Notes under the pieces: model-generated
What the model was told of the DNA's origin: nothing
What the model saw: only the letters and a program-made list of their open reading frames with translations
Databases searched by the model: none
DNA from: Cynocephalus volans
Lineage: Eukaryota; Chordata; Mammalia; Dermoptera; Cynocephalidae
Assembly: GCF_027409185.1 (NCBI RefSeq)
Contig: NC_084463.1
Span: forward strand, 161,301,869-161,365,868
Direction: 5' to 3'
DNA: 64,000 nucleotides
Translations under genes and position numbers: made by a program
Part shown: piece after piece, positions 13,988 through 29,200 of the stretch
How positions within the stretch are numbered: position 1 is the first letter of the stretch
How the letters are laid out: the number at the start of each line of letters is the position of its first letter

Positions 13988-16900
13988 AGTGAGGATCCCA
14001 TGGAACACACACGGACCGTCACGAGAGTGAAGAGCCCATGGAACACACACACGGACCGTCACGAGAGTGAAGAGCCCATGGAACACACACACGGACAGTC
14101 ACGGGAGTCAAGAGCCCATGGAACACACACGGACAGTCACGGGAGTGAACATCCCATGGAACACACACACGGACAGTCACGGGAGTCAAGAACCCAAGGA
14201 ACACACACACGGACAGTCACGGGAGTCAAGAGCCCATGGAACACACACTCCGACAGTCACAGGAGTCAAGAGCCATGGAACACACACACGACAGTCACTA
14301 GAGTGAAGAGCCATGGAACACACACGGACAGTCACGCGAGTGAAGAGCCCATGGGATACACACACGGACAGTCACGCGAGTGAAGACCCATGGAACACAC
14401 ACACGACAGTCACGAGAGTGAAGAGCCATGGAACACACACACGACAGTCACGAGAGTGAAGAGCCATGGGACACACACAGACAGTAACGAGAGTGAAGAG
14501 CCCATGGGATACACACACGGACAGTCACGAGAGTGAAGAGCCATGGAACACACACACGACAGTCACGAAGTGAAGAGCCATGGAACACACACACGGACAG
14601 TCACGAGAGTCCCGAGCCCATGGAACACACACACGACAGTCACGAGAGTGAAGAGCCATGGGACACACACACGACAGTCACGAGAGTGAAGAGCCATGGA
14701 ACACACACGGACAGTCCCGAGAGTGAAGAGCCCATGGGACACACACACGGACAGTCACGAGAGTGAAGAGCCATGGAACACACACATGACAGTCACGATA
14801 TCAAGAGCCAATGGACACACACACGACAGTCACGATAGTCAAGAGCCCATGGAACACACAGACGAACAGTCATGGGAATGACGGTCCCATGGAACACACA
14901 CACGACAGTCACGAGAGTGAAGAGCCATGGAACACACACACGACAGTCACGAAGTGAAGAGCCATGGAACACACACACGGACAGTCACGAGAGTCACGAG
15001 CCCATGCAACACACACACGAGAGTCACGAGAGTGAAGAGCCATGGAACACACACACGACAGTCACAAGAGTGAAGAGCCATGGAACACACACGGACAGTC
15101 CCGAGAGTGAAGAGCCCATGGGACACACACACGGACAGTCACGAGAGTGAAGAGCCATGGAACACACACATGACAGTCACGATATCAAGAGCCCATGGAC
15201 ACACACACGACAGTCACGATAGTCAAGAGCCCATGGAACACACAGACGAACAGTCATGGGAATGACGGGCCCGTGGAACACACACACGGACAGTCACGGG
15301 AGTCAAGAGCCCAAGTAACACACACACGGACAGTCACAGGAGTGAAGAGCCCATGGAACACACACACGACCGTCACGAGAGTGAAGAGCCATGGAACACA
15401 CATGGACAGTCACGAGAGTGAAGAGCCCATGGGATACACACACGGACAGTCACGCGAGTGAAGAGCTATGGAACACACACACGACAGTCACGAAGTGAAG
15501 AGCCATAGAACACACACACGGATAGTCACGAGAGTCACGAGCCCATGGAACACACACACGACAGTCACGAGAGTGAAGAGCCCATGGAACACACACACGG
15601 ACAGTAACGAGACTGAAGAGCCCATGGAACACACACACGGACAGTCACGGGAGTCAAGAGCCCATGGAACACACACGGACAGTCACGGGAGTGAAGAGCC
15701 CATGGAACACACACACGGACAGTCACGGGAGTCAAGAGCCCATGGAACACACACGGACAGTCACGGGAGTGAAGAGCCCATGGAACACACACACGGACAG
15801 TCACGAGAGTGAAGAGCCCATGGACACACACACGACAGTGACGATAGTCAAGAGCCCATGGAACACACAGACGAACAGTCACGGGAATGACGGGCCCATG
15901 GAACACACACACGGACAGTCACGTGTGTCAAGAGCCCAAGGAACACACACACGGACAGTCACAGGAGTGAAGAGCCCATGGAACACACACACGACAGTCA
16001 CGAAGTGAAGAGCCATGGAACACACACACGGACTGTCACGAGAATCACGAGCCCATGGAACACACACACGACAGTCACGAGAGTGAAGAGCCATGGAACA
16101 CACACACGATAGTCAGGAGAGTGAAGAGCCCATGGGACACACACGGACCGTCACGAGAGTGAAGAGCCCATGGGACACAAACACGGATAGTCACGAGAGT
16201 GAAGAGCCCATGGAACACACACACGGACAGTCACGGGAGTTAAGAGCGCATGGAACACAAACACGGGCAGTCACCAGACTGAATAGCCCATGGAACACAC
16301 ACACGGACAGTCACGAGAGTGAAGAGCCCTTGGGCACACACACGACAGTCACGAGAGTGAAGAGCCATGGAACACACACGGAGAGAAACGAGCATGAAGA
16401 GCCCATGGAACACACACTCGGACAGTCACGGGAGTCAAGAGCCCATGGAACACACACACGACAGTCACGAGAGTGAAGAGCCCATGGAACACACACAGAC
16501 AGTCACGAGAGTGCAGAGCTCAAGGAACACGCACACGGACACTCGCGGGAGTGAAGAGCCCATGGAACACATACACGGACAGTCACGGGAGTCAAGAGCC
16601 ATGGAACACACACACGGACAGTCACGGGAGTGAAGAGCCCATGGACACACACAAGACAGTCACGAGAGTGAAGAGCCATGGAAGACAGACGGACAGTTAC
16701 GAGAGTGAAGAGCCCATGGAACACACACACGGACAGTCACGAGAGTGAAGAGCCCATGGAACACACACACGGACAGTCACGAGAGTGAAGAGCTCAAGGA
16801 ACACACACACGGACAGTCACGAGAGTGAAGAGCCCATGGAACACACACATGACAGTCACGATATCAAGAGCCCATGGAACACACAGACGAACAGTCATGG

Positions 16901-18387
16901 GAATGACGGTCCCATGGAACACACACACGGACAGTCACGTGTGTCAAGAGCCCAAGGAACACACACACGGACAGTCACAGGAGTGAAGAGCCATGGAAGA
17001 CAGACGGACAGTTACGAGAGTGAAGAGCCCATTGAACACACACACGGACAGTCACGAGAGTGAAGAGCCCATGGAACACACACACGGACAGTCACGGGAG
17101 TCAAGAGCCCATGGAACACACACACGGACAGTTACGAGAGTGAAGAGCCCATGGAACACACACACGGACAGTCACGAGAGTGAAGAGCCATGGAACACAC
17201 ACGGACAGTCCCGAGAGTGAAGAGCCCATGGGACACACACACGGACAGTCACGAGAGTGAAGAGCCATGGAACACACACATGACAGTCACGATATCAAGA
17301 GCCCATGGACACACACACGACAGTCACGATAATCAAGAGCCCATGTTACACACAGACGAACAGTCATGGGAATGACGGTCCCATGGAACACACACACGGA
17401 CAGTCACGTGTGTCAAGAGCCCAAGGAACACACACACGGACAGTCACAGGAGTGAAGAGCCCATGGAACACACACACGACAGTCACGAAGTGAAGAGCCA
17501 TGGAACACACACACGGACTGTCACGAGAATCACGAGCCCATGGAACACACACACGACAGTCACGAGAGTGAAGAGCCATGGAACACACACACGATAGTCA
17601 GGAGAGTGAAGAGCCCATGGGACACACACGGACCGTCACGAGAGTGAAGAGCCCATGGGACACAAACACGGATAGTCACGAGAGTGAAGAGCCCATGGAA
17701 CACACACACGGACAGTCACGGGAGTTAAGAGCGCATGGAACACAAACACGGGCAGTCACCAGACTGAATAGCCCATGGAACACACACACGGACAGTCACG
17801 AGAGTGAAGAGCCCATGGGCACACACACGACAGTCACGAGAGTGAAGAGCCATGGAACACACACGGAGAGAAACGAGCATGAAGAGCCCATGGAACACAC
17901 ACACGGACAGTCACGGGAGTCAAGAGCCCAAGGAACACACACACGGACAGTCACCGGAGTGAAGAGCCCATGGAACACACACACGACAGTCACGAGAGTG
18001 AAGAGCCCATGGAACACACACAGACAGTCACGAGAGTGCAGAGCTCAAGGAACACGCACACGGACACTCGCGGGAGTGAAGAGCCCATGGAACACATACA
18101 CGGACAGTCACGGGAGTCAAGAGCCATGGAACACACACACGGACAGTCACGGGAGTGAAGAGCCCATGGACACACACAAGACAGTCACGAGAGTGAAGAG
18201 CCATGGAAGACAGACGGACAGTTACGAGAGTGAAGAGCCCATGGAACACACACACGGACCGTCACGAGAGTGAAGAGCCCATGGAACACATACACGGACA
18301 GTCACGGGAGTCAAGAGCCATGGAACACACACATGGACAGTCACGAGAGTCCAGAGCCCATGGAACACACACACAGACAGTCACGAG
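13988..18387. repeat. Long super-repeat L3, rearranged (4400 bp)
   Basis: This block begins at the GGATCC unit (13,993-13,998) and follows the long-block start to about 15,285. It then carries pieces of S-type order (about 15,830-16,750 and 17,360-18,387) joined through private unit combinations at about 15,340-15,830 and 16,740-17,190. It looks like a product of unequal exchange between S and L blocks. Confidence 0.65.
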
Positions 18388-20293
18388 AGTGAGGATCCCA
18401 TGGAACACACACGGACCGTCACGAGAGTGAAGAGCCCATGGAACACACACACGGACCGTCACGAGAGTGAAGAGCCCATGGAACACACACACGGACAGTC
18501 ACGGGAGTCAAGAGCCCATGGAACACACACGGACAGTCACGGGAGTGAACATCCCATGGAACACACACACGGACAGTCACGGGAGTCAAGAACCCAAGGA
18601 ACACACACACGGACAGTCACGGGAGTCAAGAGCCCATGGAACACACACTCCGACAGTCACAGGAGTCAAGAGCCATGGAACACACACACGACAGTCACTA
18701 GAGTGAAGAGCCATGGAACACACACGGACAGTCACGCGAGTGAAGAGCCCATGGGATACACACACGGACAGTCACGCGAGTGAAGACCCATGGAACACAC
18801 ACAGGACAGTCACGAGAGTGAAGAGCCATGGAACACACACACGACAGTCACGAGAGTGAAGAGCCATGGGACACACACAGACAGTAACGAGAGTGAAGAG
18901 CCCATGGGATACACACACGGACAGTCACGAGAGTGAAGAGCCATGGAACACACACACGACAGTCACGAAGTGAAGAGCCATGGAACACACACACGGACAG
19001 TCACGAGAGTCCCGAGCCCATGGAACACACACACGACAGTCACGAGAGTGAAGAGCCATGGAACACACACACGACAGTCACGAGAGTGAAGAGCCATGGA
19101 ACACACACGGACAGTCCCGAGAGTGAAGAGCCCATGGGACACACACACGGACAGTCACGAGAGTGAAGAGCCATGGAACACACACATGACAGTCACGATA
19201 TCAAGAGCCCATGGACACACACACGACAGTCACGATAGTCAAGAGCCCATGGAACACACAGACGAACAGTCATGGGAATGACGGTCCCATGGAACACACA
19301 CACGGACAGTCACGTGTGTCAAGAGCCCAAGGAACACACACACGGACAGTCACAGGAGTGTAGAGCCCATGGAACACACACACGACAGTCACGAAGTGAA
19401 GAGCCATGGAACACACACACGGACTGTCACGAGAATCACGAGCCCATGGAACACACACACGACAGTCACGAGAGTGAAGAGCCATGGAACACACACACGA
19501 TAGTCAGGAGAGTGAAGAGCCCATGGGACACACACGGACCGTCACGAGAGTGAAGAGCCCATGGGACACAAACACGGATAGTCACGAGAGTGAAGAGCCC
19601 ATGGAACACACACACGGACAGTCACGGGAGTTAAGAGCGCATGGAACACAAACACGGGCAGTCACCAGACTGAATAGCCCATGGAACACACACACGGACA
19701 GTCACGAGAGTGAAGAGCCCATGGGCACACACACGACAGTCACGAGAGTGAAGAGCCATGGAACACACACGGAGAGAAACGAGCATGAAGAGCCCATGGA
19801 ACACACACACGGACAGTCACGGGAGTCAAGAGCCCAAGGAACACACACACGGACAGTCACCGGAGTGAAGAGCCCATGGAACACACACACGACAGTCACG
19901 AGAGTGAAGAGCCCATGGAACACACACAGACAGTCACGAGAGTGCAGAGCTCAAGGAACACGCACACGGACACTCGCGGGAGTGAAGAGCCCATGGAACA
20001 CATACACGGACAGTCACGGGAGTCAAGAGCCATGGAACACACACACGGACAGTCACGGGAGTGAAGAGCCCATGGACACACACAAGACAGTCACGAGAGT
20101 GAAGAGCCATGGAAGACAGACGGACAGTTACGAGAGTGAAGAGCCCATGGAACACACACACGGACCGTCACGAGAGTGAAGAGCCCATGGAACACATACA
20201 CGGACAGTCACGGGAGTCAAGAGCCATGGAACACACACATGGACAGTCACGAGAGTCCAGAGCCCATGGAACACACACACAGACAGTCACGAG
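18388..20293. repeat. Short super-repeat S3 (1906 bp)
   Basis: Third copy of the 1906-bp block, bounded by GGATCC units at 18,393-18,398 and 20,299-20,304. A single-base variant near 19,360 (GTGTAGAG for GTGAAGAG) marks this copy against S1 and S2. Confidence 0.8.
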
Positions 20294-23200
20294 AGTGAGG
20301 ATCCCATGGAACACACACGGACCGTCACGAGAGTGAAGAGCCCATGGAACACACACACGGACCGTCACGAGAGTGAAGAGCCCATGGAACACACACACGG
20401 ACAGTCACGGGAGTCAAGAGCCCATGGAACACACACGGACAGTCACGGGAGTGAACATCCCATGGAACACACACACGGACAGTCACGGGAATCAAGAACC
20501 CAAGGAACACACACACGGACAGTCACGGGAGTCAAGAGCCCATGGAACACACACTCCGACAGTCACAGGAGTCAAGAGCCATGGAACACACACACGACAG
20601 TCACGAGAGTGAAGAGCCATGGAACACACACACGACAGTCACGAGAGTGAAGAGCCATGGAACACACACGGACAGTCCCGAGAGTGAAGAGCCCATGGGA
20701 CACACACACGGACAGTCACGAGAGTGAAGAGCCATGGAACACACACATGACAGTCACGATATCAAGAGCCAATGGACACACACACGACAGTCACGATAGT
20801 CAAGAGCCCATGGAACACACAGACGAACAGTCATGGGAATGACGGTCCCATGGAACACACACACGACAGTCACGAGAGTGAAGAGCCATGGAACACACAC
20901 ACGACAGTCACGAAGTGAAGAGCCATGGAACACACACACGGACAGTCTCGAGAGTCACGAGCCCATGCAACACACACACGAGAGTCACGAGAGTGAAGAG
21001 CCATGGAACACACACACGACAGTCACAAGAGTGAAGAGCCATGGAACACACACGGACAGTCCCGAGAGTGAAGAGCCCATGGGACACACACACGGACAGT
21101 CACGAGAGTGAAGAGCCATGGAACACACACATGACAGTCACGATATCAAGAGCCCATGGACACACACACGACAGTCACGATAGTCAAGAGCCCATGGAAC
21201 ACACAGACGAACAGTCATGGGAATGACGGGCCCGTGGAACACACACACGGACAGTCACGGGAGTCAAGAGCCCAAGTAACACACACACGGACAGTCACAG
21301 GAGTGAAGAGCCCATGGAACACACACACGACAGTCACGAGAGTGAAGAGCCATGGAACACACACACGGACAGTCACGAAGGTCACGAGCTCATGGAACAC
21401 ACACACGACTGTCACGAGAGTGAAGAGCCATGGACACACACACAGACAGCCACGGGAGTGAAGAGCCCATGGACCACACACACAGACTGTCACGGGAGTC
21501 AAGAGCCCAAGGAACACACGAACGGACAGTCACTGAGGTGTCGAGCCCATGGAACACACACACGGACAGTCACGGGAGTCAAGAGCCCAAGGAACACACA
21601 CACGGACAGTCACGGGAGTGAAGAGCCCATGGAACACACACACGGACAGTCACGAGAGTGAAGAGGCCATGGAACACACACACGGACAGTCAGAAGACTG
21701 AAGAGAACATGGAACACACACATGGACAGTCACGGGAGTGAAGAGCCCGTGGAACACACACACGGACAGTCACGGGAGTCAAGAGCCATGGAACACAGAC
21801 ACGACAGTCACGAGAGTGAAGAGCCATGGAACACACACGGACCATCACGAGAGTGAAGAGACCATGGACCACACACACGGACAGTCATGGGAGTAAAGAG
21901 CCCGTGGAACACACACACAGCCAGTTACGGAAGTGAAGAGCCATGGAACACACACGGACAGTCACGAGAGTGAAGAGCCATGGAACACCCACACGACAGA
22001 AACGAAGTGAGGAGCCATGGAACACACAGACAGACAGTCAGGAGAGTCACGAGCCCATGGAACACACACACTACAGTCACGAGAGTGAAGAGCCATGGAA
22101 CACACACACGACAGTCACGAGAATGAAGAGCCATGGAACACATACGGACAGTCACGAGAGTGAAGAGCCCATGGGACACACACACGGACAGTCACGAGAG
22201 TGAAGAGCCATGGAACACACACACGAGAGTCACGAGAGTTAAGAGGCCATGGAACACACACACGGACAGTCACGAGTGTCAAGAGCCCATGGAACACACA
22301 CACGACAGTCACGAGAGTGAAGAGCCCATGGAACACACACACGGACAGTCACGGGAGTCAAGAGCCATGGAACACAGACACGACAGTCACGAGAGTGAAG
22401 AGCCATGGAACACACACGGACCGTCACGAGAGTGAAGAGACCATGGAACACACACATGGACAGTCACGGGAGTGAAGAGCCCGTGGAACACACACACGGA
22501 CAGTCACGGGAGTCAAGAGCCATGGAACACAGACACGACAGTCACAAGAGTGAAGAGCCATGGAACACACACGGACCGTCACGAGAGTGAAGAGACCATG
22601 GAACACACACACGGACAGTCACGACATTGAAGAGCCATGGAACACACACGGACGGTCACGAGAGTGAAGAGCCCGTGGAACACACACAGGGACAGTAACG
22701 GGAGTCAAGAGCCCATGGAACAGAGACGGACAGTCACGGGAGTCAAGAGCCATGGAACACACACACGACAGTCACGAGAGTGAAGAGCCCATGGAACACA
22801 CACACTGACAGTCATGAGAGTGAAGAGCCCATAGAACACACACGGACAGTCACGGGATTCAAGAGACCATAGAACACACACGGACAGTCACGGGATTCAA
22901 GAGACCATGGAACACACACACGGACAGTCACGGGAGTGAAGAGCCCATGGAACACACACACGGACAGTCACGGGAGTCAAGAGCCAATGGAACACACATA
23001 CGGACAGTCACGACAGTCAGGAGCCCATGTAACACACAGACAGATAGTCACGGGAGTCAAGAGCCCAAGGAACACACACACGGACAGTCACGGGAGTCAA
23101 GAGCCCATGGAACACACACACGGACAGTCACAGGAGTCAAGAGCCCATGGAACACACACACGGACCGTGACGGGAGTGCAGAGCCCATGGAACACACACA

Positions 23201-26200
23201 CGACAGTCACGGGAGTGAAGAGCCATGGAACACACACAGACAGTAACGAGAGTGAAAAGCCCATGGAACACAGAAACGGACAGTCACGGGAGTGAAGAGC
23301 CCATGGAACACACACACGGACAGTCACGAGAGTGAAGAGCCATGGAAACACACACAAACAGCCACGGGAGTGAAGAGCCCATGGAACACACACACGGACA
23401 GTCACAGGAGTCAAGAGCCCATGGAACACACACACGGACAGTCACGGGAGTGAAGAGCCATGGAACACACACAGACAGTAACGAGAGTGAAAAGCCCTTG
23501 GAACACAGAAACGGACAGTCACGGGAGTGAAGAGCCCATGGAACACACACACGGACAGTCACGAGAGTGAAGAGCCATGGAAACACACACAAACAGCCAC
23601 GGGAGTGAAGAGCCCATGGAACACACACACGGACAGTCACGGGAGTCAAGAGCCCATGGAACACACACAGACAGTCATGAGAGTGAAGAGCCATAGACCA
23701 CACACGGATCGTCACGAGAGTGAAGAGCCCATGGAACACACACACGGAAAGTCACGAAGGTGAAGAGCCCATGGAACACACACACGGACAGTCACGGGAG
23801 TCAAGAGCCCATGGAACACACATGGACTGTCACGAGAGTGAAGAGCCATGGAACACACACACGGACAGTCACGGGAGTGAAGAGCCCATGGAACAAACAC
23901 ACGGACAGTCACGAGAGTCAAGAGCCCATGGAACACACACACGACAGTCACGAGAGTGAAGAGCCCATGGAACACATACACGGACAGTCACGAGAGTCAA
24001 GAGCCTATGGAACACACACACGACAGTCACGAGAGTGAAGAGCCATGGAACACACACGGACAGTCACGAGAGTCAACAGCCCATGGAACACACACATGGA
24101 CAGTCACGGGAGTGACGAGCCTATGGAACACACACACGGACAGTCACGGGAGTCAAGAGCCCAAGGAACACACACTCGGACAGACTCGAGAGTGAAGAGC
24201 CCATGGAACACATACACGGAAAGTCACGAGAGTCCAGAGCCCATTGAACACACACACGGACAGTCACGGGAGTCAAGAGCCCATGGAACACACACACGGA
24301 CAGTCACGAGAGTGAAGAGCCCATGGACACACACACGACAGTCACGATAGTGAAGAGCCATGGAACACACACGGACAGTCATGGGAGTCAAGAGCCCATG
24401 GAACACACACACGGACAGTCACGGGTCTGAAGAACACATGGAACACACACACGGACAGTCACGAGAGTGAAGAACCCATGGACCACACACACGGACAGTC
24501 ATGGGAGTCAAGAGCCCATGGAACACACACACGGACAGTCACGGGAGTGAAGAGCCATGGAACACACACGGACAGTCACGAGAGTGAAGAGCCCATGGGA
24601 TACACACACGGACCGTCACGAGAGTGAAGAGCCATGGAACACACACACGACAGTCACGAAGTGAGGAGCCATGGAACACACACACGGACAGTCACGAGAG
24701 TCACGAGCCCATGGAACACACACACGACAGTTACGAGAGTGAAGAGCCATGGAACACACACACGACAGTCACGAGAGTGAAGAGCCATGGAACACATACG
24801 GACAGTCACGAGAGTGAAGAGCCCATGGGACACACACACAGACAGTCACGAGAGTGAAGATCCATGGAACTCACACACGACAGTCACGAGAGTGAAGAGG
24901 CCATGGAACACACACACGGACAGTCACGAGTGTCAAGAGCCCATGGAACACACACACGACAGTCACGAGAGTGAAGACTCCATGGAACACACACACGGAC
25001 AGTCATGAGCGTGAAGAGCCCATGGAAAACACACACGGACAGTCACGGGAGTCAAGAGCCCATAGAACACACACGGACAGTCACGGGAGTGAAGAGCCCA
25101 TGGAACACACACACGGACAGTCACGGGAGTGAAGAGCCCAGGGAACACACACACGAACAGTCACGGGAGTGAAGAGCACATGGAACACACACACGGACAG
25201 TCACGAGAGTCAAGAGCCCATGGAACACACAGACAGACAGTCACGGGAGTCAAGAGCCCAAGGAACACACACACGGACAGTCACGGGAGTCAAGAGCCCA
25301 TGGAACACACACACGGACAGTCACGGGAGTCAAGAGCCCATGGAACACACACACGGACAGTCACGGGAGTCAAGAGCCATGGAACACACACACGACAGTC
25401 ACGAGAGTGAAGAGCCATGGAGCACACACGGATCGTCACGAGAGTGAAGAGCCCATGGAACACACACACGGACAGTCACGAAGGTGAAGAGCCCATGGAA
25501 CACACACACGGACAGTCACGGGAGTCAAGAGCCCACGGAACACACATGGACTGTCATGAGAGTGAAGAGCCATGGAACACACACACAGACAGTCACGGAG
25601 TGAAGAGCCCATGGAACAAAGACACGGACAGTCACGAGAGTCAAGAGCACATGGAACACACACACGACAGTCACAAGAGTAAAGAGCCCATGGAACACAT
25701 ACACGGACAGTCACGAGAGTCAAGAGCCTATGGAACACACACACGACAGTCACGAGAGTGAAGAGCCATGGAATACACACGGAGAGAAACGAGCGTGCAG
25801 AGCCCATGGACACACACACGACAGTCACGAGAGTGAAGAGCCATGGAACACAAACACGGACAGTTACGAGAGTGAAGAGCCCATGGAACACACACACGGA
25901 CAGTCACGAGAGTGAAGAGCCCATGGAACACACACACGGACAGTCATGGGAGTCAAGAGCCATTGAACACACACACGGATAGTCATGGGAGTCAAGAGCC
26001 ATGGAACACACACACGACAGTCACGAGAGTGAAGAGCCATGGAACACAAACACGGACAGTCACCGGAGTGAATAGCCCATGGAACACACACACGGAAAGT
26101 CACGAGAGTGAAGAGCCCATGGACACACACACGACAGTCACGAGAGTGAAGAGCCATGGAACACCCAGGGACAGTCATTGGAGTCAAGAGCCCATGGAAC

Positions 26201-29200
26201 ACACACACGGACACTCACGGGAGTCAAGAGCCCATGGAACACACACACGGACAGTCACGGGAGTGAAGAACACATGGAACACACACACGGACAGTCACGA
26301 GAGTGAAGAACCCATGGACCACACACACGGACAGTCATGGGAGTCAAGAGCCCATGGAACGCACACACGGACAGTCACGGGTGTGAAGAGTCTTGAACAC
26401 ACACGGACACTCACGAGAGTGAAGAGCCCATGGGATACACACACGGACAGTAACGAGAGTGAAGAGCCATGGAACACCCACACGGACAGTCACGAGAGTC
26501 ACGAGCCCATGGAACACACACACGACAGTCACGAGAGTGAAGAGCCATGGAACACACACACGACAGTCCCGAGAGTGAAGAGCCATGGAACACATACGGA
26601 CAGTCACGAGAGTGAAGAGCCCAAGGGACACACACACGACAGTCACGAGAGTGAAGAGGCCATGGAACACACACACTGACAGTCACGAGTGTCAAGAGCC
26701 CATGGAACACACACACGACAGTCACGAGAGTGAAGACACCATGGGACACACACACGGACAGTCATGAGAGTGAAGAGCCCATGGAACACACACACGGACA
26801 GTCACGGGAGTCAAGAGCCCATAGAACACACACGGACAGTCACGGGAGTGAAGAGCCCATGGAACACACACACGGACAGTCACGGGAGTGAAGAGCCCAT
26901 GGAACACACACACGGACAGTCACGGGAGTGAAGAGCCATGGAACACACACACGGACAGTCACGAGATTGAAGAGCCATGGAACACACACGGACGGTCTCA
27001 AGAGTGAAGAGCCCATGGGACACACACACGGACTGTCACGAGAGTGAAGAGCTGAAGGAACACACACACGGACAGTCGCGGGAGTGAAGAGCCCATGGAA
27101 CTCACACACGGACAGTCACGAGAGTGAAGAGCCATGGAACACACACGGACAGTCAGGAGAGTGAAGAGCCCATGGAACACACACACGGACAGTCACGAGA
27201 GTGAAGAGCCCATGGACACACACACGACAGTCACGAGAGTGAAGAGCCCATGGAACACACACACGGACAGTCACGAGAGTGAAGAGCCATGGAACACACA
27301 CGGACCGTCACGAGAGTGAAGAGCCATGGAACACACACACGACAGTCACGAGAGTGAAGAGCCCATGGAACACACACACGGACAGTAACGGGAGTCAAGA
27401 GCCCATGGAACACAGACGGACAGTCACGGGAGTCAAGAGCCATGGAACACACACACGACAGTCATGAGAGTGAAGAGCCATAGACCACACACGGATCGTC
27501 ACGAGAGTGAAGAGCCCATGGAACACACACACGGACAGTCACGAAGTTGAAGAGCCCATGGAACACACACATGGACATTCACGGGAGTCAAGAGCCCATG
27601 GAACACACATGGACTGTCACGAGAGTGAAGAGCCATGGAACACACACACGGACAGTCACGGGAGTGAAGAGCCCATGGAACAAACACACGGACAGTCACG
27701 AGAGTGAAGAGCCATGGAACACACACACGGACAGTCATGGGAGCCAGGAGCCCATGGAACACACACACGGACAGTCACGGGAGTGAAGAGCTCATGGAAC
27801 ACACACACGACAGTCACGAGAGTGAAGAGCCCATGGAACACACACACGACAGTCACGAGAGTGAAGAGCCCATGGAACACACACACGGACAGTCACGAGA
27901 GTCAAGACCCCATGGAACACACACACGACAGTCACGAGTGTGAAGAGCCATGGAACACACACGGACAGTCACGAGAGTCAACAGCCCATGGAACACACAC
28001 ACGGTCAGTCACGGGAGTGACGAGCCTATGGAACACACACACGGACAGTCACGGGAGTCAAGAGCCTGTGGGACACATACACGGAAAGTCACGAGAGTGA
28101 AGAGCCCATGGGATACACACACGACAGTCACGAGGGTGAAGAGCCATGGAACACACACACGACAGTCACGAGAGTGAAGAGCCATGGAACAAACACACGG
28201 ACAGTCACGAGAGTCAAGAGCCCATGGAACACACACACGACAGTCACGAGAGTGAAGAGCCATGGAACACACACACGACAGTCATGAGAGTGAAGAGCCA
28301 TGGGACACACACGGATAGTCACGAGAGTGAAGAGCCCATGGGATACACACGGACAGTCACGAGAGTGAAGAGCCATGGAACACACACACGACAGTCACGA
28401 GAGTGAAGAGCCATGGAACACACACACGACAGTCATGAGAGTGAAGAGCCATGGGACACACACGGACAGTCACGAGAGTGAAGAGCCCATGGAATACACA
28501 CACGGACAGTCACGAGAGTGAAGAGCCATGGAACACACACACGACAGTCACGAAGTGAAGAGCCATGGAACACACACACGGACAGTCACGAGAGTCACGA
28601 GCCCATGGAACACACACACGACAGTCACGAGAGTGAAGAGCCATGGAACACACACACGACAGTCACAAGAGTGAAGAGCCATGGAACACACACGGACAGT
28701 CACGAGAGTGAAGAGCCCATGGGACACAAACACGGACAGTCACGAGAGTCAAGAGCCCATGGAACACACACACGGACAGTCACGAGAGTGAAGAGCCATG
28801 GAACACACACACGACAGTCACAAGAGTGAAGAGCCATGGAACACACACGGACAGTCACGAGAGTGAAGAGCCCATGGGACACAAACACGGACAGTCACGA
28901 GAGTCACGAGCCCATGGAACACACACACGACAGTCACGAGAGTGAAGAGCCATGGAACACACACACGACAGTCACAAGAGTGAAGAGCCATGGAACACAC
29001 ACGGACAGTCACGAGAGTGAAGAGCCCATGGGACACAAACACGGACAGTCACGAGAGTCAAGAGCCCATGGAACACACACACGGACAGTCACGAGAGTCA
29101 AGAGCCCATGGAACACACACACGGACAGTCACGGGAGTGATGAGCCCATGGAACACACACACAGACAGTCACGAGAGTGAAGAGCCATGGAACACACACA

